Notes: a model not told the origin generated them from the letters alone. A stretch of DNA of 64,000 nucleotides from Atherinomorus stipes (GCA_023101725.1 JALJCO010003433.1:434001-498000), one strand, 5' to 3'. Positions 37,376 to 50,298 are shown, counted from the stretch's first letter. Numbers and translations: made by a program.

Positions 37376-38076
37376 TATATTTGACCCTAAAAATCAAATC
37401 GGTTGCTATAGACAGTGGAAATATCTCTGATGTGCGTCAGAAGCAACAAGTTAAAAAAGCAAGTTTTGTCTTCTGTAGCAGCTTGGTTTAGTATCAAAGA
37501 GCAGCAAACAAGTTGATCGGTTGGAGGGAGGAAGACGATGAGGAGGGGTGTCTCTTCATCTGCCAATTATGATTTTCTATATCAAAGCGCACCAAAGCAC
37601 ATCTAAGAGCGTAGTTTCTTAAATAAGGCAGGAAATATGTCAGAATATGCACTATTAATACAGCTGTCGGTTGTTAAAACGCTTCTGTTGCCCTGCCCTG
37701 CTGTTTTGAATAAGCAATTTAGGATATGAGAAAAACAAAAACAAGATAAATTAAGTATTATTGGTTTAGAATTTCAGGGGGAACGTTTAATCTGTGATTA
37801 TGATTGACATTTTCTGAACATGTTGGTGTAATGTCCTGGTAACCCCCAATAGAGGGAGTTAGATAATCAAACATGCCTTTGTCATTATGTGCACGGGTGG
37901 GGTCCATGTATGGTTCCTCATTAAGCTTTCATCTTGTGATGTCATGATTGATCTTTCTTTAATCACCGTTATGCTGATTTTCATGCTCATCTCTGCAGAA
38001 TCAGGCAGTTTTTGTGTGTATTTGCAGCCACTTTTGAGTTCTTCCCTCACGGCATTGACTGTGTTTCTTCCAGCAG

Positions 38077-41000
38077 ATGGCAGAGCCGGGCAGGACTGTG
38101 AGGGTGAGTGGTCTGCCCACTGATATTGAAGATGGCAGGCTGAGGGACAAGTTAATCATCCACTTCCTCAGGGCCAGGAATGGAGGAGGGGAAATAGACT
38201 CTGTCATCATCGTCAAGGCAACGCCTGTCTCTGCTCTCATCAGCTTCGAGGACAGCACAGGTCAGTGGGGTCAGACTGTGCTCACATCTTTGAACTGAAG
38301 GTGTGTGAGCTGGTGTGAAAGTACTTTTAATTATATTATTATAGTACTACTGTTATATCACACATCTTACCACACAAAGAGCCTCGTGACTCTCAATCTT
38401 TAGATTACAATTTTAGTTGCATCCATTTACTTTGTATTAGTAAAGTATTGCACTATATCTGCTGTCACCAGTGATTTACATTGAGCTGGAACGCTGGCAT
38501 GCAAGTCAATGGAGTGGCCAATGGCAGAAACGCTTAGTCAGGATGCTTCACAGACTGATTGATTTCCCTCCAATGACCCCTCTCACACAGTGGCACAGAG
38601 AGTTATTCAACGCGGCCGGCACTTACTGGAGGTTGATGGGAAGAAGTATACACTCACTGCAACAGAGCATCGTGAAAGCTTGGACCCAGACCAGGTAAGT
38701 TTTACTCTAGTTTAGCAAAAAATGTCAAAATAATTTTGAATTATTTAGTTACATTTATGGATTTTGTTTTCTCTCTTTTTTTTTAAATATATCATCTCAG
38801 ATCATCTTGAATTTATCAGCAGCTGTTGACTACAACCAACTTCCTGGTGGAATTGAGGCTTTGGCAAAGCTTTATAAGGGCCACCGTGATGTCCAGATAA
38901 GATGTGCTGATACTGAAGGATGCTGTACATTGTCAGGCTCCTACTCCAAAGTGCAGGCTGCCTTGGCTCAATTACTTGGCCACCCTGGAGGTGCAGAGTC
39001 AGCGGATAATAAAGACTCAGATCGAGTCACTCCAAGTGGTTCCTCGTCTTCTCAGAAGCCTTATAAGCAAAAATCTGATGTTCAAAGCAGAAAAACCAAC
39101 AAACAAAGAGAAAAGAACCACAATGGCAAGCCCTCGGATGATTACAGTTCAAGTTCAAGCAGAGATTTGACTCCTGATGTTTACGGCTGGGAGGACAACG
39201 CAGACGATGCAGTTCTGCATCCTCCTACCACATCTGTTGAGGACCTCTCTTTAATTCTGGATGCAGACATGTTCCAGTATCTGCAGAAATGCTGCCAGAA
39301 GGAATACAATCGTATCCTCAGTCAGTATGGCGTCGAGGTGATAGATGAGACAAATCAGGGCTTGACCACTTTGTTTCTCCAAGTTGCAGAAACAGAAGTG
39401 ATGGAGGACGGGCGAGACCAGGAGCGCATGAAACTAGCAAAAAAGGCCATAAGTCAGCTTTACCAGGAGAATGAGAGCAAGATTCGTCGGGACCAGCTCC
39501 CAAAATCTATCCTGTTTCCCAGGGGAGGACTGCAAAGGGCAATAGAAAATTTATGTGCCAGATTTCCCAAGCTTCTTCTGAATGAAGATGAGCTAAATAT
39601 TTACATTATCGGAAGCAGTAGCGACGTGTCTGACGCCAAACACTCTCTTCTATTGGACCACGATGAAGTGAGAGACAAAAGGGATAATGTAGCCAGTCTT
39701 GTTAGATACTCCTCATATGATTTTGGTTCATCATCATCTCATGATGACGAGGAAGGAGTCCCCTTCAGAACGCCCTCTGCTGTACAGTCTTTGGATGAAA
39801 GGGTAGATCACATGCTGAGGTCAGAGGAAGATGAAAGCAGAGCTGAAGGAGCCAGAAGGTATAAACTAGCGGCCCGGTTTATGGATTCAGGGCTAGCTGC
39901 ATTAGGCAGTCGACCGACTGACTTCACCTTACGAGCAAACTCAACGTCCAGCAGACAAACGCGGCCTGGGCCAATGCTCGGGTATGACGTGCTGTCAGAA
40001 AAAACAGGGATTCCCAGTGAAGCAGTTCCCAGAGCAGTAGCCCAAAACACAGGAGGGGGTATATTATTTAAAGCTGGATCTTCGTTGCCTCCATCTCCCT
40101 CCATGCTGACCAAAACCTCTCTGAATGCAGATATGATGGATGCTCGCCCCAAGATTTTAACCCCTCCTTCTAGCACTAATCATTCCAATTTGCCCGGAAA
40201 CTCTCCTCTTCCACCTGCTGGGTCTGGATCCACTTTGAAGCGAGCCAATAGCTTCTCAGGAACACCTCAGCAGAAGGCTCAGGTTGTGGGTCAGAAAAGC
40301 CACGATGATTCCAGCAAGTCCTCAGCTGGAGCCAGGGGGAGGTCCTCTAGCTTTAGTAGCCAAACAGGAAGGGAAAGGAAGCAGGAAGTGTATAAGGCAG
40401 ACATTTCGGTTACCCAGGTGATGTGGGGGTACATAAAAGAAGCCTACAGAACTCGAGTAGAGGACCTGACCTCTGATATCCAGATGAATGAGATCCCTTC
40501 CGAAACAGGCCGGGATCTTACCCTCGTCCTAAGAGGAGCGGACCCCTCCATCATGAGGTCAAGCCACCAGGGTTTACAGAAGCTGATTGACTCAGTTAAC
40601 TTAGACTTCTCGGTGCAGGAGCTGCGCTTGTCGGAGCTGCGCATCACCGACACAGCTGATGAAACCCTACAGGCTTGTTGCTCCGAGGTGAAGAGCCGCT
40701 ACAAGAAGGTTGCATTCCACATTTTCAAGAACAGAATAATTTTTCTTGGGCCAAAGCAGATGTGCTCTCAGGTTGTTGCTACACTGCGGGAGGTATTTTC
40801 TGGAGAATCTGAACATCTTCCCATCTCAAGACCCCCTACGTCTTTTGCACAAATGGATGTGCACCAAAGCAGTAGTCTGTCTCCTAGCAGTAATTCTAAG
40901 GTGTTGCAAGGGACCCAAACAGGCAAGGGCGATGTGACCAGTGGGAGTCAGAACTGGAAATCCACCTACAGAAGTGATTTTTGTGAGAAGCAGGTTCTTA

Positions 41001-44000
41001 ATGGATCGGTCGGCCAATCCTCAACAGGGCAAGACCATGTTGTTGGGGAGAAAGGGAAGATTTCAGATACGACAGAGGTGGATGGACCAAAAGCGGAGAC
41101 ATTTGTCAATCATACTGTAAACGGAAACGATAAAAGTTCAAGTCCTGTGAATGGGGGCGAGAAAGAGAGACCCACATGTGCTACCCAGACAAGCAGCACA
41201 GGGCAAAATCAGAGCACTCCAGAGGAATCCAGGTCAGGTCAGGGAGACTGGATGCCCATCTGTGTGTGTGGGGAGAAAGGGCCATCATTGATGAGGACAA
41301 AGTGTGGGGCTAGCATGTGCCCAAAGTGCCTGGAAGCAGTGCATGCCAGCTGCAGAGTTTGTCATAAGACGGCACAGACACCCTGGGGCATTCAGGGCGA
41401 AATGAAGAAATCTAGACTGAGCATCAGTTTACCAGGTCACAACAAGGACTGCGTTATCAAGATCACTTACCGCATTCCTAATGGTATCCAAGGGGTGAGT
41501 GGCTTACTTAAAACTTATTCTCACTGACAGCTGTTATATCTGATTCAGGCTCTTCACTTTATCTACCAGAGCGCCTCTTAAGCTTTAACCCTTTAAGTAC
41601 TATAATTATGGCTGCCTGGATCTTTCTGCCTTGTCGGAGATGAAATGTGTCAGAAAATGTCCTTTGTGCAAATAATTTTGCACTTTTTACCAGAAACTTT
41701 CAAATTCTGGAAAGTATTTGTCATTATTACATGTTATAAATGTGTAAAACAGCAACTAATAACAAAAAAAGTAAGAAAACAGACCAGAATCTCATTATGT
41801 TTCTCTTCATTAACAAACGAGATGTACATGAAGATATTTTTTTGAGATTCCAACATTGAAATTCATCCTATTTTACATTTTCTCAAATGGTTTTGTTTGC
41901 TTCATGATTCAGTGTCTGAAATAGAATAGAATAAATGTTTATTTAAGCCTATATGGGCATATATGACACTGATAACTTTAGAAAATAATAATAAGAAAAA
42001 AAAAAAGATGCCCGACATACAAAATAACAATTATACAACTTCAGGATACAGAGAGCTTTGTCTGGTGCTTCCATGCTGTGTTACAAGTCGTTCTATTTCT
42101 CTGGATTTGGCGTTTTTTAGCTGCAGTAGTCAGTCTTGCAGCTCCTGTCCACGTGAATATCCCAACCTTGTACTCCTTACAGTTGAATCTATAAAAGTCT
42201 ATAAATCTATAAAACATAAAGATATATCATGAAATTAGATAAGATTCATTTGAAAGAAACTTGTGTTTCAAGAAAAAAAATATAAAGCCATGTAAGAATA
42301 GGAAAATTGATGTATATATAAAAAACTTATAGGGATGCACAATATTGGAATTTTGGCTGATATCCGATATGCCGATATTTTAAAACTCATGTGGCCGATA
42401 GCAGAAATCAATAACGATATTAAAGCTGTAAAAATAAGCAGTCATTGCAGACAGCAGTTTTGATATCCATTTCACACTTTAAAGAAGGGGGGGGGGGGGA
42501 TATCGATACACTGAAATATCGCGATATTTTCATATGCTGATATGAAATTGCGGCATCAATCTATCGTACTTACAAAATCTCGTGCGATTTCATAGTTCTG
42601 TTACAAAATCTCACAATATTTTGTGAATTCCCGCGAGATTTTGTAACAGAACAATGAAATGGGTGTACCACTGTAGACCCCTGAGCAAGGTCCTTAACCC
42701 CCCACCAACTGCTCCCCGGGCGCTTTAAGTAGCAGCCCACTGCTCTCTGATACTCACAGTACAGAGATGGGTGAAATGCAGAGCCCTAAGTTCCCCTCGG
42801 GGATCATACAAGTATAACAAAAAAAAAAATATCACAAGATTTTGTTTGTAAAAAGATGGATACCATGTTTTTAAATGTCTATATGATAGCATATGAAAAT
42901 ATTGTGATATTTTTGTGAATTCTCGTGAGATTTTGTAACAGAACGATGAAATACTGCAATATTTCATTAGTGAAATAGATCGATACTGCATTTTTAAATG
43001 TCAATATATCAACATGTGAAAATATCGCGATATTTCAATGTATCAATATTTTTTTCCCATCCCTAGTCTTTAGAAGTTTTAAAGTGTAAAAAAGAAGACG
43101 TGTTTGAAGAAGAAAAATAAGTTTTTTTTTTGTTTTGTTTTGTTTTTTTTTTTTTTTTAAGACTTCAGAAACAGCATGCTGATCTGTTTAATATCGTAGG
43201 GTTGGCCAGTTTTAAGGCTGATATAGGCCGATACTAATAGGGGGCCGATTATATCATTCATCCCTAAACAATTAAATAAAAACTCAGTAAAGTGTCATGT
43301 ATTGAAGGAGTGGAAGGACCCAAATGCAGGACTCGAAGGCTGGAGACAAGATGGGTGTGGGAACAAAAGGTTCATTAACCAAAATCCAAAGTAAAACAGG
43401 AACGCTGGGGAAAGGCTGACAGCAACGAGACACTGGGGGAGAAACTGGCCAGGGAACACTGAAAAACAGGAGGATGTAGAGCAGGGGTGCCCAAATCCAG
43501 TCCTCAAGAGCTTCTATCCTGCACATTTTGGTTGCATTCGTTCTCCAACACACCTGAATCAAATGAATGGCTCGCTACCAGGCCTCTGCAGAGCTGAATG
43601 ATGTGCATGAAGGAATTAGCCATTTGATTTAGGTGTGTTGGGGAGGGTGTGTTATAAAAATTGCAGGATAGAAGCTCTCGAGGACCGGACTTGGACTTGG
43701 GGGGCGGGGGCGCTACAGCACCACAGATAGTGATGTGGATAGTACACAGGACTATAAATGCCATGCATTTTTAACACGTCACTTTTATTTTACTTTTAGG
43801 CTTATTTTTATACTATCTTGTGTCACTTTATTTAATTTTACATATATTGTACTTTTTTATGCTTATTTTTTATTTTTTCTGTTTATCTAAAGAATAAATG
43901 AAAAAGGAAGAATGCGTGTCATTTTCTATTGCTGTTTAGTATCAGACTTAAAGGGTTAACCCCTTCAAAGACAGCACAGAGAGAAAAATGGCTGCTCCAG

Positions 44001-44836
44001 TGGTATCTGTTGGGTAGTTTTCCCTTAACTGCTGACCTTTAGTGCACACAGTCAAGTAAAGGCAACTAAATTCTCTTTGTGATTAATACTGTTTTAAAAT
44101 GCATTCAAAAAATTGAGTTTGCAGTTAACTCCTACATATCAGGATTGATTTAGCAAAACAAGAGTGATACATGTGCTACTTCATAGTACTGCACATGCAG
44201 CATTTTTTTTTTTTAGTTATTACATTTTCTCATGTACAGAGATCTGCAAAGACCAGACCACACAGTTTTGTTTACTGTCAAAAGTAAAACTGACAGTAGT
44301 TGCAATTTTTCGCCCTCCATGCTGTTGTGCTGAGGAACTACATATACATTAACTCAAACAGCATGACAGTGCTTTCAGTTTCCGGATTATGTCTAAAAGC
44401 TTTCTTTTTGCCTGCTTTTTCTCTTATCAGGAGGGCCATCCATCTCCTGGAGAACCATTTCAAGGAGGAGTATTTGAGGCCTACCTCCCTGAATGTGAGA
44501 AGGCAAAGAAGCTGCTACCCAGGCTGGAGAGAGCCTTCAGGCAAGGACTCACCTTCACAGTGACAGGCAAAGGCACAGAGGCCAGGGTCACCTGGGACTG
44601 CATCCCACACAAGACCAGCTTACAAGGAGGCAAAGCAGAGTGAGTGAACCCAGGCTGAATGTTGTACCAGGCTGCAGAATCAAAGGTCACAGATATCAGT
44701 CCAGGTATCTGAGCTGAATCAACTTCTTTTCCTTTCTTTCAGGAAAGGTTACCCCGACTCCACGTACTTGACGCGCTTGTCCGAAACGTTAAGCTCCCAT
44801 GGGATTGAGGAGACATCAGCCAGGTCTCACAAATAA
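38077..44836 (+). CDS. NID/RRM-like + KH-like + RING + Deltex (DTC) protein, likely interferon-inducible E3 ligase
   Basis: Exons: 38077-38260, 38591-38694, 38801-41494, 44431-44639 and 44743-44836. All join in frame at GT-AG sites to 1094 residues. Residues about 5-90 form an NID/RRM-like domain (VRVSGLP, RDKLIIHF, RNGGGEIDSV, ALISFED), as in NMI, IFI35 and RBM43. A Ser-rich region follows. KH-like segments at about 241-380 and 631-770 resemble those of DTX3L/PARP14. A Cys-rich RING-like motif spans about 917-952. A Deltex C-terminal domain ends the protein (TPWGIQGEM, GIQGEGHPSPGEPF, AYLP, IPHKTS, KGYPDSTYL). Deltex proteins are E2-dependent ubiquitin ligases whose DTC domain binds NAD+/ADP-ribose. 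Function here is inferred. A divergent paralogue of DTX3L is the main alternative reading. Confidence 0.9.
42484..43067. mobile_element. inner hAT-like element with about 45-bp inverted repeats
   Basis: The left arm reads ATATCGATACACTGAAAT then ATCGCGATATTTTCATATG (from about 42499). The complement of the right end, from 43067, reads TAGGGATGGGAAAAAAATAT and then TTGATACATTGAAATATCGC. The left tip is replaced by a G-run (42487-42499). It also holds a strong hairpin, TTCTGTTACAAAATCTC with GAGATTTTGTAACAGAA, at about 42595-42655. Confidence 0.6.
42661..42829 (+). mobile_element. SINE-like insertion
   Basis: The core CCCCTGAGCAAGGTCCTTAA, then CAACTGCTCCCCGGGCGC, and an A-rich 3' end (AAGTATAACAAAAAAAAAA) match the style of fish tRNA-derived SINEs. 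A shorter related piece lies at 5003-5055. Confidence 0.6.
43482..43705. mobile_element. foldback hAT-type MITE, copy B
   Basis: It starts CAGGGGTGCCCAAATCCAG and ends near GAGGACCGGACTTGGACTTG, with TTCTATCCTGCA and TGCAGGATAGAA facing each other. It is clearly the same family as 29769-29984. The right end is degraded, so no target duplication was found. Confidence 0.7.
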
Positions 44837-45360
44837 TGTGTTGCAGAGAAGAACCTTTGTCTTTTTAAATGTATTTTATACTTTATCTTTTGATTTTTAT
44901 GCTGTTTGCACTAGAGATTTGTATAACATTTATTTTTTTGTCATAAAAAGCTTGTGTTGTTGGATTATTCATCTGCACAATAAGATGGAGCCAAAATCCG
45001 TGCAGATACTGTTGATTTTAATCATCTTAATCTGCCTCACCATTCCCTTTATTTTTTTTAAGGTTTTTCTGTCACAGAATACATTTATACGTCCATCAGT
45101 CTTTTCAGTATTTCATATAGCATTCCAATATTTTCTACAGTTTCCGTTTATCTAGTTAAAAACAAAGCAAGCCACACAGCATATTGTGCACTGTACTATT
45201 TGGATAAACATTTTGTACCACCCTGTATGATCCAGCATTGGAAAAACTGTCAACTACTGTTAAAATATTAACCAGGGAAATAAATCAGATTGCACAAGTT
45301 TGTCTGTTTCTCATTGCTTTGGAACAGGCACAGAAATAAAAGAGCGCATCTCCTGAAATT
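44837..45360 (+). other. 3' UTR of the Deltex-domain gene, two poly(A) signals
   Basis: AATAAA occurs at 45279-45284 and 45335-45340. The second would place cleavage near 45355, right at the likely end of the convergent vat1 transcript. Confidence 0.6.
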
Positions 45361-48300
45361 TTTTTTTGTTATGCTTTTTTATTAGTCCTGGAAAACATGT
45401 AAGGCATATGGTAACATTACACACTGAAGCGTTACAAGCTCTAAAGGCCATGTGGACAACATGGCATCACGCAGTAAACCCAGAGTCAAGCACAGAAGCA
45501 GCATCAATTCAAAGGGTTTAAAAAACAAAGTTGAGACGAGAAGTATGTTTGCAACCAGGGGGAAAAAACAGTAAATCAAGGACGGACAGAGCGAAGGAGA
45601 TGTAGAAATCAACCTGTTGGGTATGCCTTGTAGAAAATTCCCAGAACTCTAACAGGAAGTGTGGCGTGAGATGGATGTGAAGCGAGGTTCTGAAGCTTTC
45701 CCAGAGATAGGTTAAGATGTCTCATGGATGTACCAGCCGGCCATGGCAGTGCCCATGCTGAAGGTGAGAACAGGGACTGAGGCGGCGCATGGGGTCTCGG
45801 ACAGGCATTCTTCCACACACCACTAATATGAAACTTAACACTAAGATAAACACACACACAAACACACTCATGCTTTATTTTCTGTTTGATTAAACATGCA
45901 TTCTAGTGCTGTGCATGACACGACCTAGCAGGTTGTACTTTCCTTGCCTCTGCAATGCTTCTGCATTGCTTTACATTGAAAGCGACTGCTGAGGAGACGA
46001 TTGCTGCAGGCTGATGTGGTTGTTTGGGTTCTCAGTGTGAAATGAAATGTGTCTTTAAATTGGGAAATAAACCACTGACAGATCCTCCCCTTACATTTAA
46101 AATGGATGAAGTAAAAGAAAATTAAAGTTTGTGTCGTGAACTCAGTGGAGCCATAACGTGTATGTGTGTGTGTTTGTAACTGCAGAGTTAAATGTTTTTT
46201 CACATGAGGAAAACTATTTGGAATGACCTGAGAAATCATATAAAACAAAAATATTCACCTCAAAGCAGAATAGCGGGTGCCTGTGAGGGACTTCAGCTAC
46301 AAGCCAAGACAGACAGAAGGGAGGCTAATGAAAACACACTTGTGTTTTTCTGACCTAGAACCTTGAGCACTAGTTAGTACTATCAAATCTGAAATTGCAA
46401 AGGAAATAACCACTTGCTCATTTTCACTGTGTAACTGTTTTTCTCTTGTGCATCTCTGAGTTGCTCTTGCATAAATGTCTGGAATGACTGGGAAACCATT
46501 TCAAGATGACAAACAATCCAGCTTCACCATGGTGGAAAAGCTTTCAGACAGCAAGCCAAAGTAGGAAGGGGTGGGCTTCAGTTTAACCAACAGATCCACT
46601 TGGACCCCAATCCCAGACATGAAGCACCCGCCCCACTGATTGAGTTCATCTCAAAGGCATTAGCTCAAAAGAACCAAGGGAAAATGCTGAAAGACGACGA
46701 AGAAGAAATCGAAGCTTCTAATCTGTTTTCCACATGCAGATGAATGCATGCAATCGCAAATTCCAGATGTCAAAGCGGTGTTTTATTTTCTATGAATGCG
46801 TATGCAGAGGGAAGGGGGAGCGGGGGGGTGGTGGTGATATGGAGAGGAGATTTGGCTGGCTGCTGGACTGCTGCACTCGCCAAGAGGCTCTGCAGATGCA
46901 GCACAGGGAAAAGAAAAACGACTAACGATCCTTAAGTGAACTGAGACCAGCTGTAAAGCGGAAATGTTGTGTCTGGGGCAGGCCAGGGCTGAGCTATGAT
47001 CATCCAATAAGCTGGGGTTTTGTTCAGCTGTGTTACAGTGTTGGCATCCCTGCAGATCAGTGTGAGAACATCTGTTGCCTCACTTGTTATACGGACCATT
47101 TGCAAACATACTGAAGGAAACATACACAAAAAAGGAATACCATGAAGCTTTGGAACCGGAGGGAAATTGCAGACTTTTCTCAATGTATACAATTTTTAGT
47201 GGAGTTTTGAGTCCTAAATGCATCTTCCTTTTTGCAAGTTGTAAACACATAAGAGGGATCAACCAGTTGCGGTTGCAGTGAAGCTGGTAAAACTCAGGGA
47301 AAATGATAAATACAAAGGAGGGGCCTCAGATTTGAGGCAAGCTCTATGTGCAAGGAGAGAGGCACAGTGCAGGTCTGCAACCCATCAAAAACCCTTCTGT
47401 AAACTGCAAGAAAAACAGCCAGCCCCCATGAGCATTTGGGATACAAAACTGATACACTGTGTCGACTCATTTGCAATTTCTTTCCTCTTCAAGGTCGATG
47501 GAAAAGCATCCAAAAGCAGAATTGTCTTTATATATTTTTATGTACTGTTAATATTCAAAGCATTGACAGAGGAATATACATACAATTTGGCACACATGGT
47601 TTGAACCAACAGAAAAACTTCATCACATTTAAAAGGAGTGCAGGTTGGCAGGTCCCCACATAAAGAGTACTGTATGAGCTTTGAACTTTAAACCCTTGGA
47701 TAACAAAACAAACAAACAAATGAAAATATAAAGGTAAATCAAAATAACATAGTAAGTAAAACATTTTTCTTTTTTTTTCTTTTACTGAAGCATTTGTTTC
47801 TCACATGGCACTCAGAACAGAAGCACCGTCCACAGGTTCACAAAGGGAGCCCAGCAGATTAGAACAGAACACTAACCAGAGGCTGACAGGACACAATCAC
47901 TCCCCACACCAGCGTGGCAGTCACACTCCAGACCAGATCACCCCACTCCACGTTTTACTTCCCACAGTCAAGGATGGATGAATGCTTTGATTTTAGCTGC
48001 CACCCAAGAGAAGTTGGCCCGAGCAGGGACTGGCAAGCTGAAAATGAGTGTGTGTGCCACCTGTGCTGCTTCAGCTGATACACTGGGACTGGATGATGGG
48101 AAACAGGCTGAAATCATGGAGTAAAATCAAAGCCCGCATGGGACTGGAGTGCGACTGCCATGCTTGCAAGTGCATTAAGATCAGCGAGCAGAGTGCAAAA
48201 TACTAATACCAACTGTCCTCGTAACACAGGCCTCTTATCAGACAGGAGAGAGATAGAGAGGGAAGGGTGAGTTTGGAGCTACATCGTATTGTAGCGCAAC

Positions 48301-48963
48301 AGTGTAAGGTGGAAATGTGGCATGGGCGTGGGCGGGTAGGGTGGGTGCTTTAAAACCTGACAAACGACCTGAGGACACACACACGTCTTCACACACAATG
48401 GCACACCACACACAGCACATGAGGGAGGCCACTCATGCTAACACAACAACATTTTTTTCTTTTTTTTTCTTTTTTTCTTTTTTTTTTTTTACTTTTCTTT
48501 TTTTACAAAGTCACTAGTCACCATCTGAGTCTCCACAGTGAAACTGGACCCAGAGACAGGCAGTGAGGCAGGCAGGTTCATCTAACGTTTAAAGCTGATA
48601 ATTAAATTTAGACCCTTCTCATAAAATAGACTGATTCAGAACGTCCATGAGGGGAATCAGTGCACCATGTTAGCCATAATACTGCTAATTGCACACATTG
48701 TCAATGTTAAATACATGTTCAAGTTTTCCAGAGCAATACTGACAATCTGGAAAACTTCATCCCATCTTTTAAATCTGAGATTCTCAATACATTCTCCACC
48801 TGTTGAAGTGCAGACTGTTGGCAAATAGAGAGTTAGGAGAGCAGAAAAGAGAAGCAGCGAGAGGGAGTCAGGGAAACAGACCACAGTGCCATCTCTGACG
48901 AGCCTGACGCCTGTTGCTATGCCGACCATAGAGAGGGAAACAGAAAGAGGAGGGAGAAACATT

Positions 48964-49000
<37 letters not shown>

Positions 49001-50298
49001 TGGAGAGGGGAGGCAAAGTATGGACACCAGCTCCAGCTGAATTCTCTTCGCTCAGGTCAGGGTGATCGACAGGCGAGTGGTCGCTATGAAAGGAGCAGAA
49101 TGCCATGAAACGCCTGGAGGAGGACCAGGGAGGAAAAAAAAAAAGAACTTGTATTCACCTTCTTAACTTGCTCACTTTGGATACTTCACTGTCGCGGCAT
49201 GACAGTACCTCTTTCATCACATCCAGCGAGTGTGTGTTTGTGTGTGTGCTTGTTGCTTGTTTAAACAGAAACAAATTCTCTCTTAATTGGCACTGTGCAC
49301 TTCTTGCCAACAGTTGGTCAGCTAGAAAATCTGTAACTAAGGAGAAGGAAGCTGAGCGATGATTTCTGCCGCCCTATTCAACGCAGCACAGAAAGGCTCA
49401 TTATGTGGGAAATTCATATTCAGGCAAGTGCTAAACTGCAGCTACTGTATGAACTTCACTGAAATTTGCTGAGAAAGTCGCTTTATATACGATCAAATAA
49501 CCATTATTGTGGTCCGTAGCATCAGCACCATCAAATCCACAGTGGGAATATCTCCTGGGGAGGTGAGGTGCATCAGCCAATCAGAGGCATCTCTGACTCA
49601 TCCTTACTGACATAACTAAGAGCTGGACACAGAGAGAGCAACGTGTGGGTGGGTGTGGTTCTTGTTTCTCTGCCTGCGTTTTTTTTGCCTGTCTGTGGGT
49701 CCAGCTCGTGGGTGCGTTGGGTTGTGGTGATGGTGTGGGATGTGTGTGTAGGGGGGGGAGGGCGAGGGAAGGGGGGGACTCAGCACAGTGAGGGGGGAAG
49801 TGGAGGTGGCAGGTGGAAGTCAGAGCAGAACAATTTAACACAGCGGGAGTTGAGGTGCGGAGGGGCACGGGGGTCGAGGGTGAAGCCGAAGTGCGAGCGG
49901 GGATTAACGTTGTCAAGGAGACAGTAACTTGCCCCGGGCCTGGACCATACCCACCATCCTCCATTGCTCGCTTGTTTCTGTGATTTCCAATAGGGAAAAA
50001 AATGTTTAATTCTCAGAAAGAGGACGGGTGGGAGATGAGAAGCATGTCGGGAGTTCGCAAGACTGGAATTTTGCTGAGATAAATGCAAGAAACAGGAGGG
50101 CAAGGGGAGGTGAGACGAGCCGGGCCTGAGTAATCACTGTGGACTCGAGGTGAAAGACTGAGAATGGTGTGATCATTTTCAAATGTATCCCAACTCCTCA
50201 TCTTCACTAACACCCCACCCCCATACTTATCCCTAACACACCCCTGCTCCCTGGACATGACCTCCCTGCTGGTCTGCTTGACTATCCATTCCTCCCTC
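45361..50298 (-). other. vat1: likely vat1 3' UTR and flank
   Basis: No coding exon was recognised on either strand. Minus-strand AATAAA signals lie at 45378-45383, about 45870 and about 46783. If the most distal is used the UTR is about 4.9 kb. Simple repeats include T-rich 48451-48506 and (GA)n at 48965-48998. Extent is inferred. Confidence 0.35.
48965..48998. repeat. (GA)n microsatellite
   Basis: About 17 GA units downstream of the vat1 coding region. Confidence 0.9.

Larger units (their letters stand above)
42330..43266. mobile_element. 937-bp hAT-type element carrying nested insertions
   Basis: It starts TAGGGATGCACAATATTGG and ends CGATTATATCATTCATCCCTA read as the complement of TAGGGATGAATGATATAA. 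The flanks AAAACTTA and AACAATTA agree at 6 of 8 bases. The terminal repeat type is shared with the 935-bp element in the phb intron. Inside lie a second inverted-repeat element and a SINE. Confidence 0.7.
41495..44430 (+). other. Deltex-domain gene intron 3, filled with nested repeats
   Basis: A 2.9-kb intron that separates the third exon from the main DTC exons. It contains the nested hAT/SINE complex (42330-43266) and foldback MITE copy B. Confidence 0.8.
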
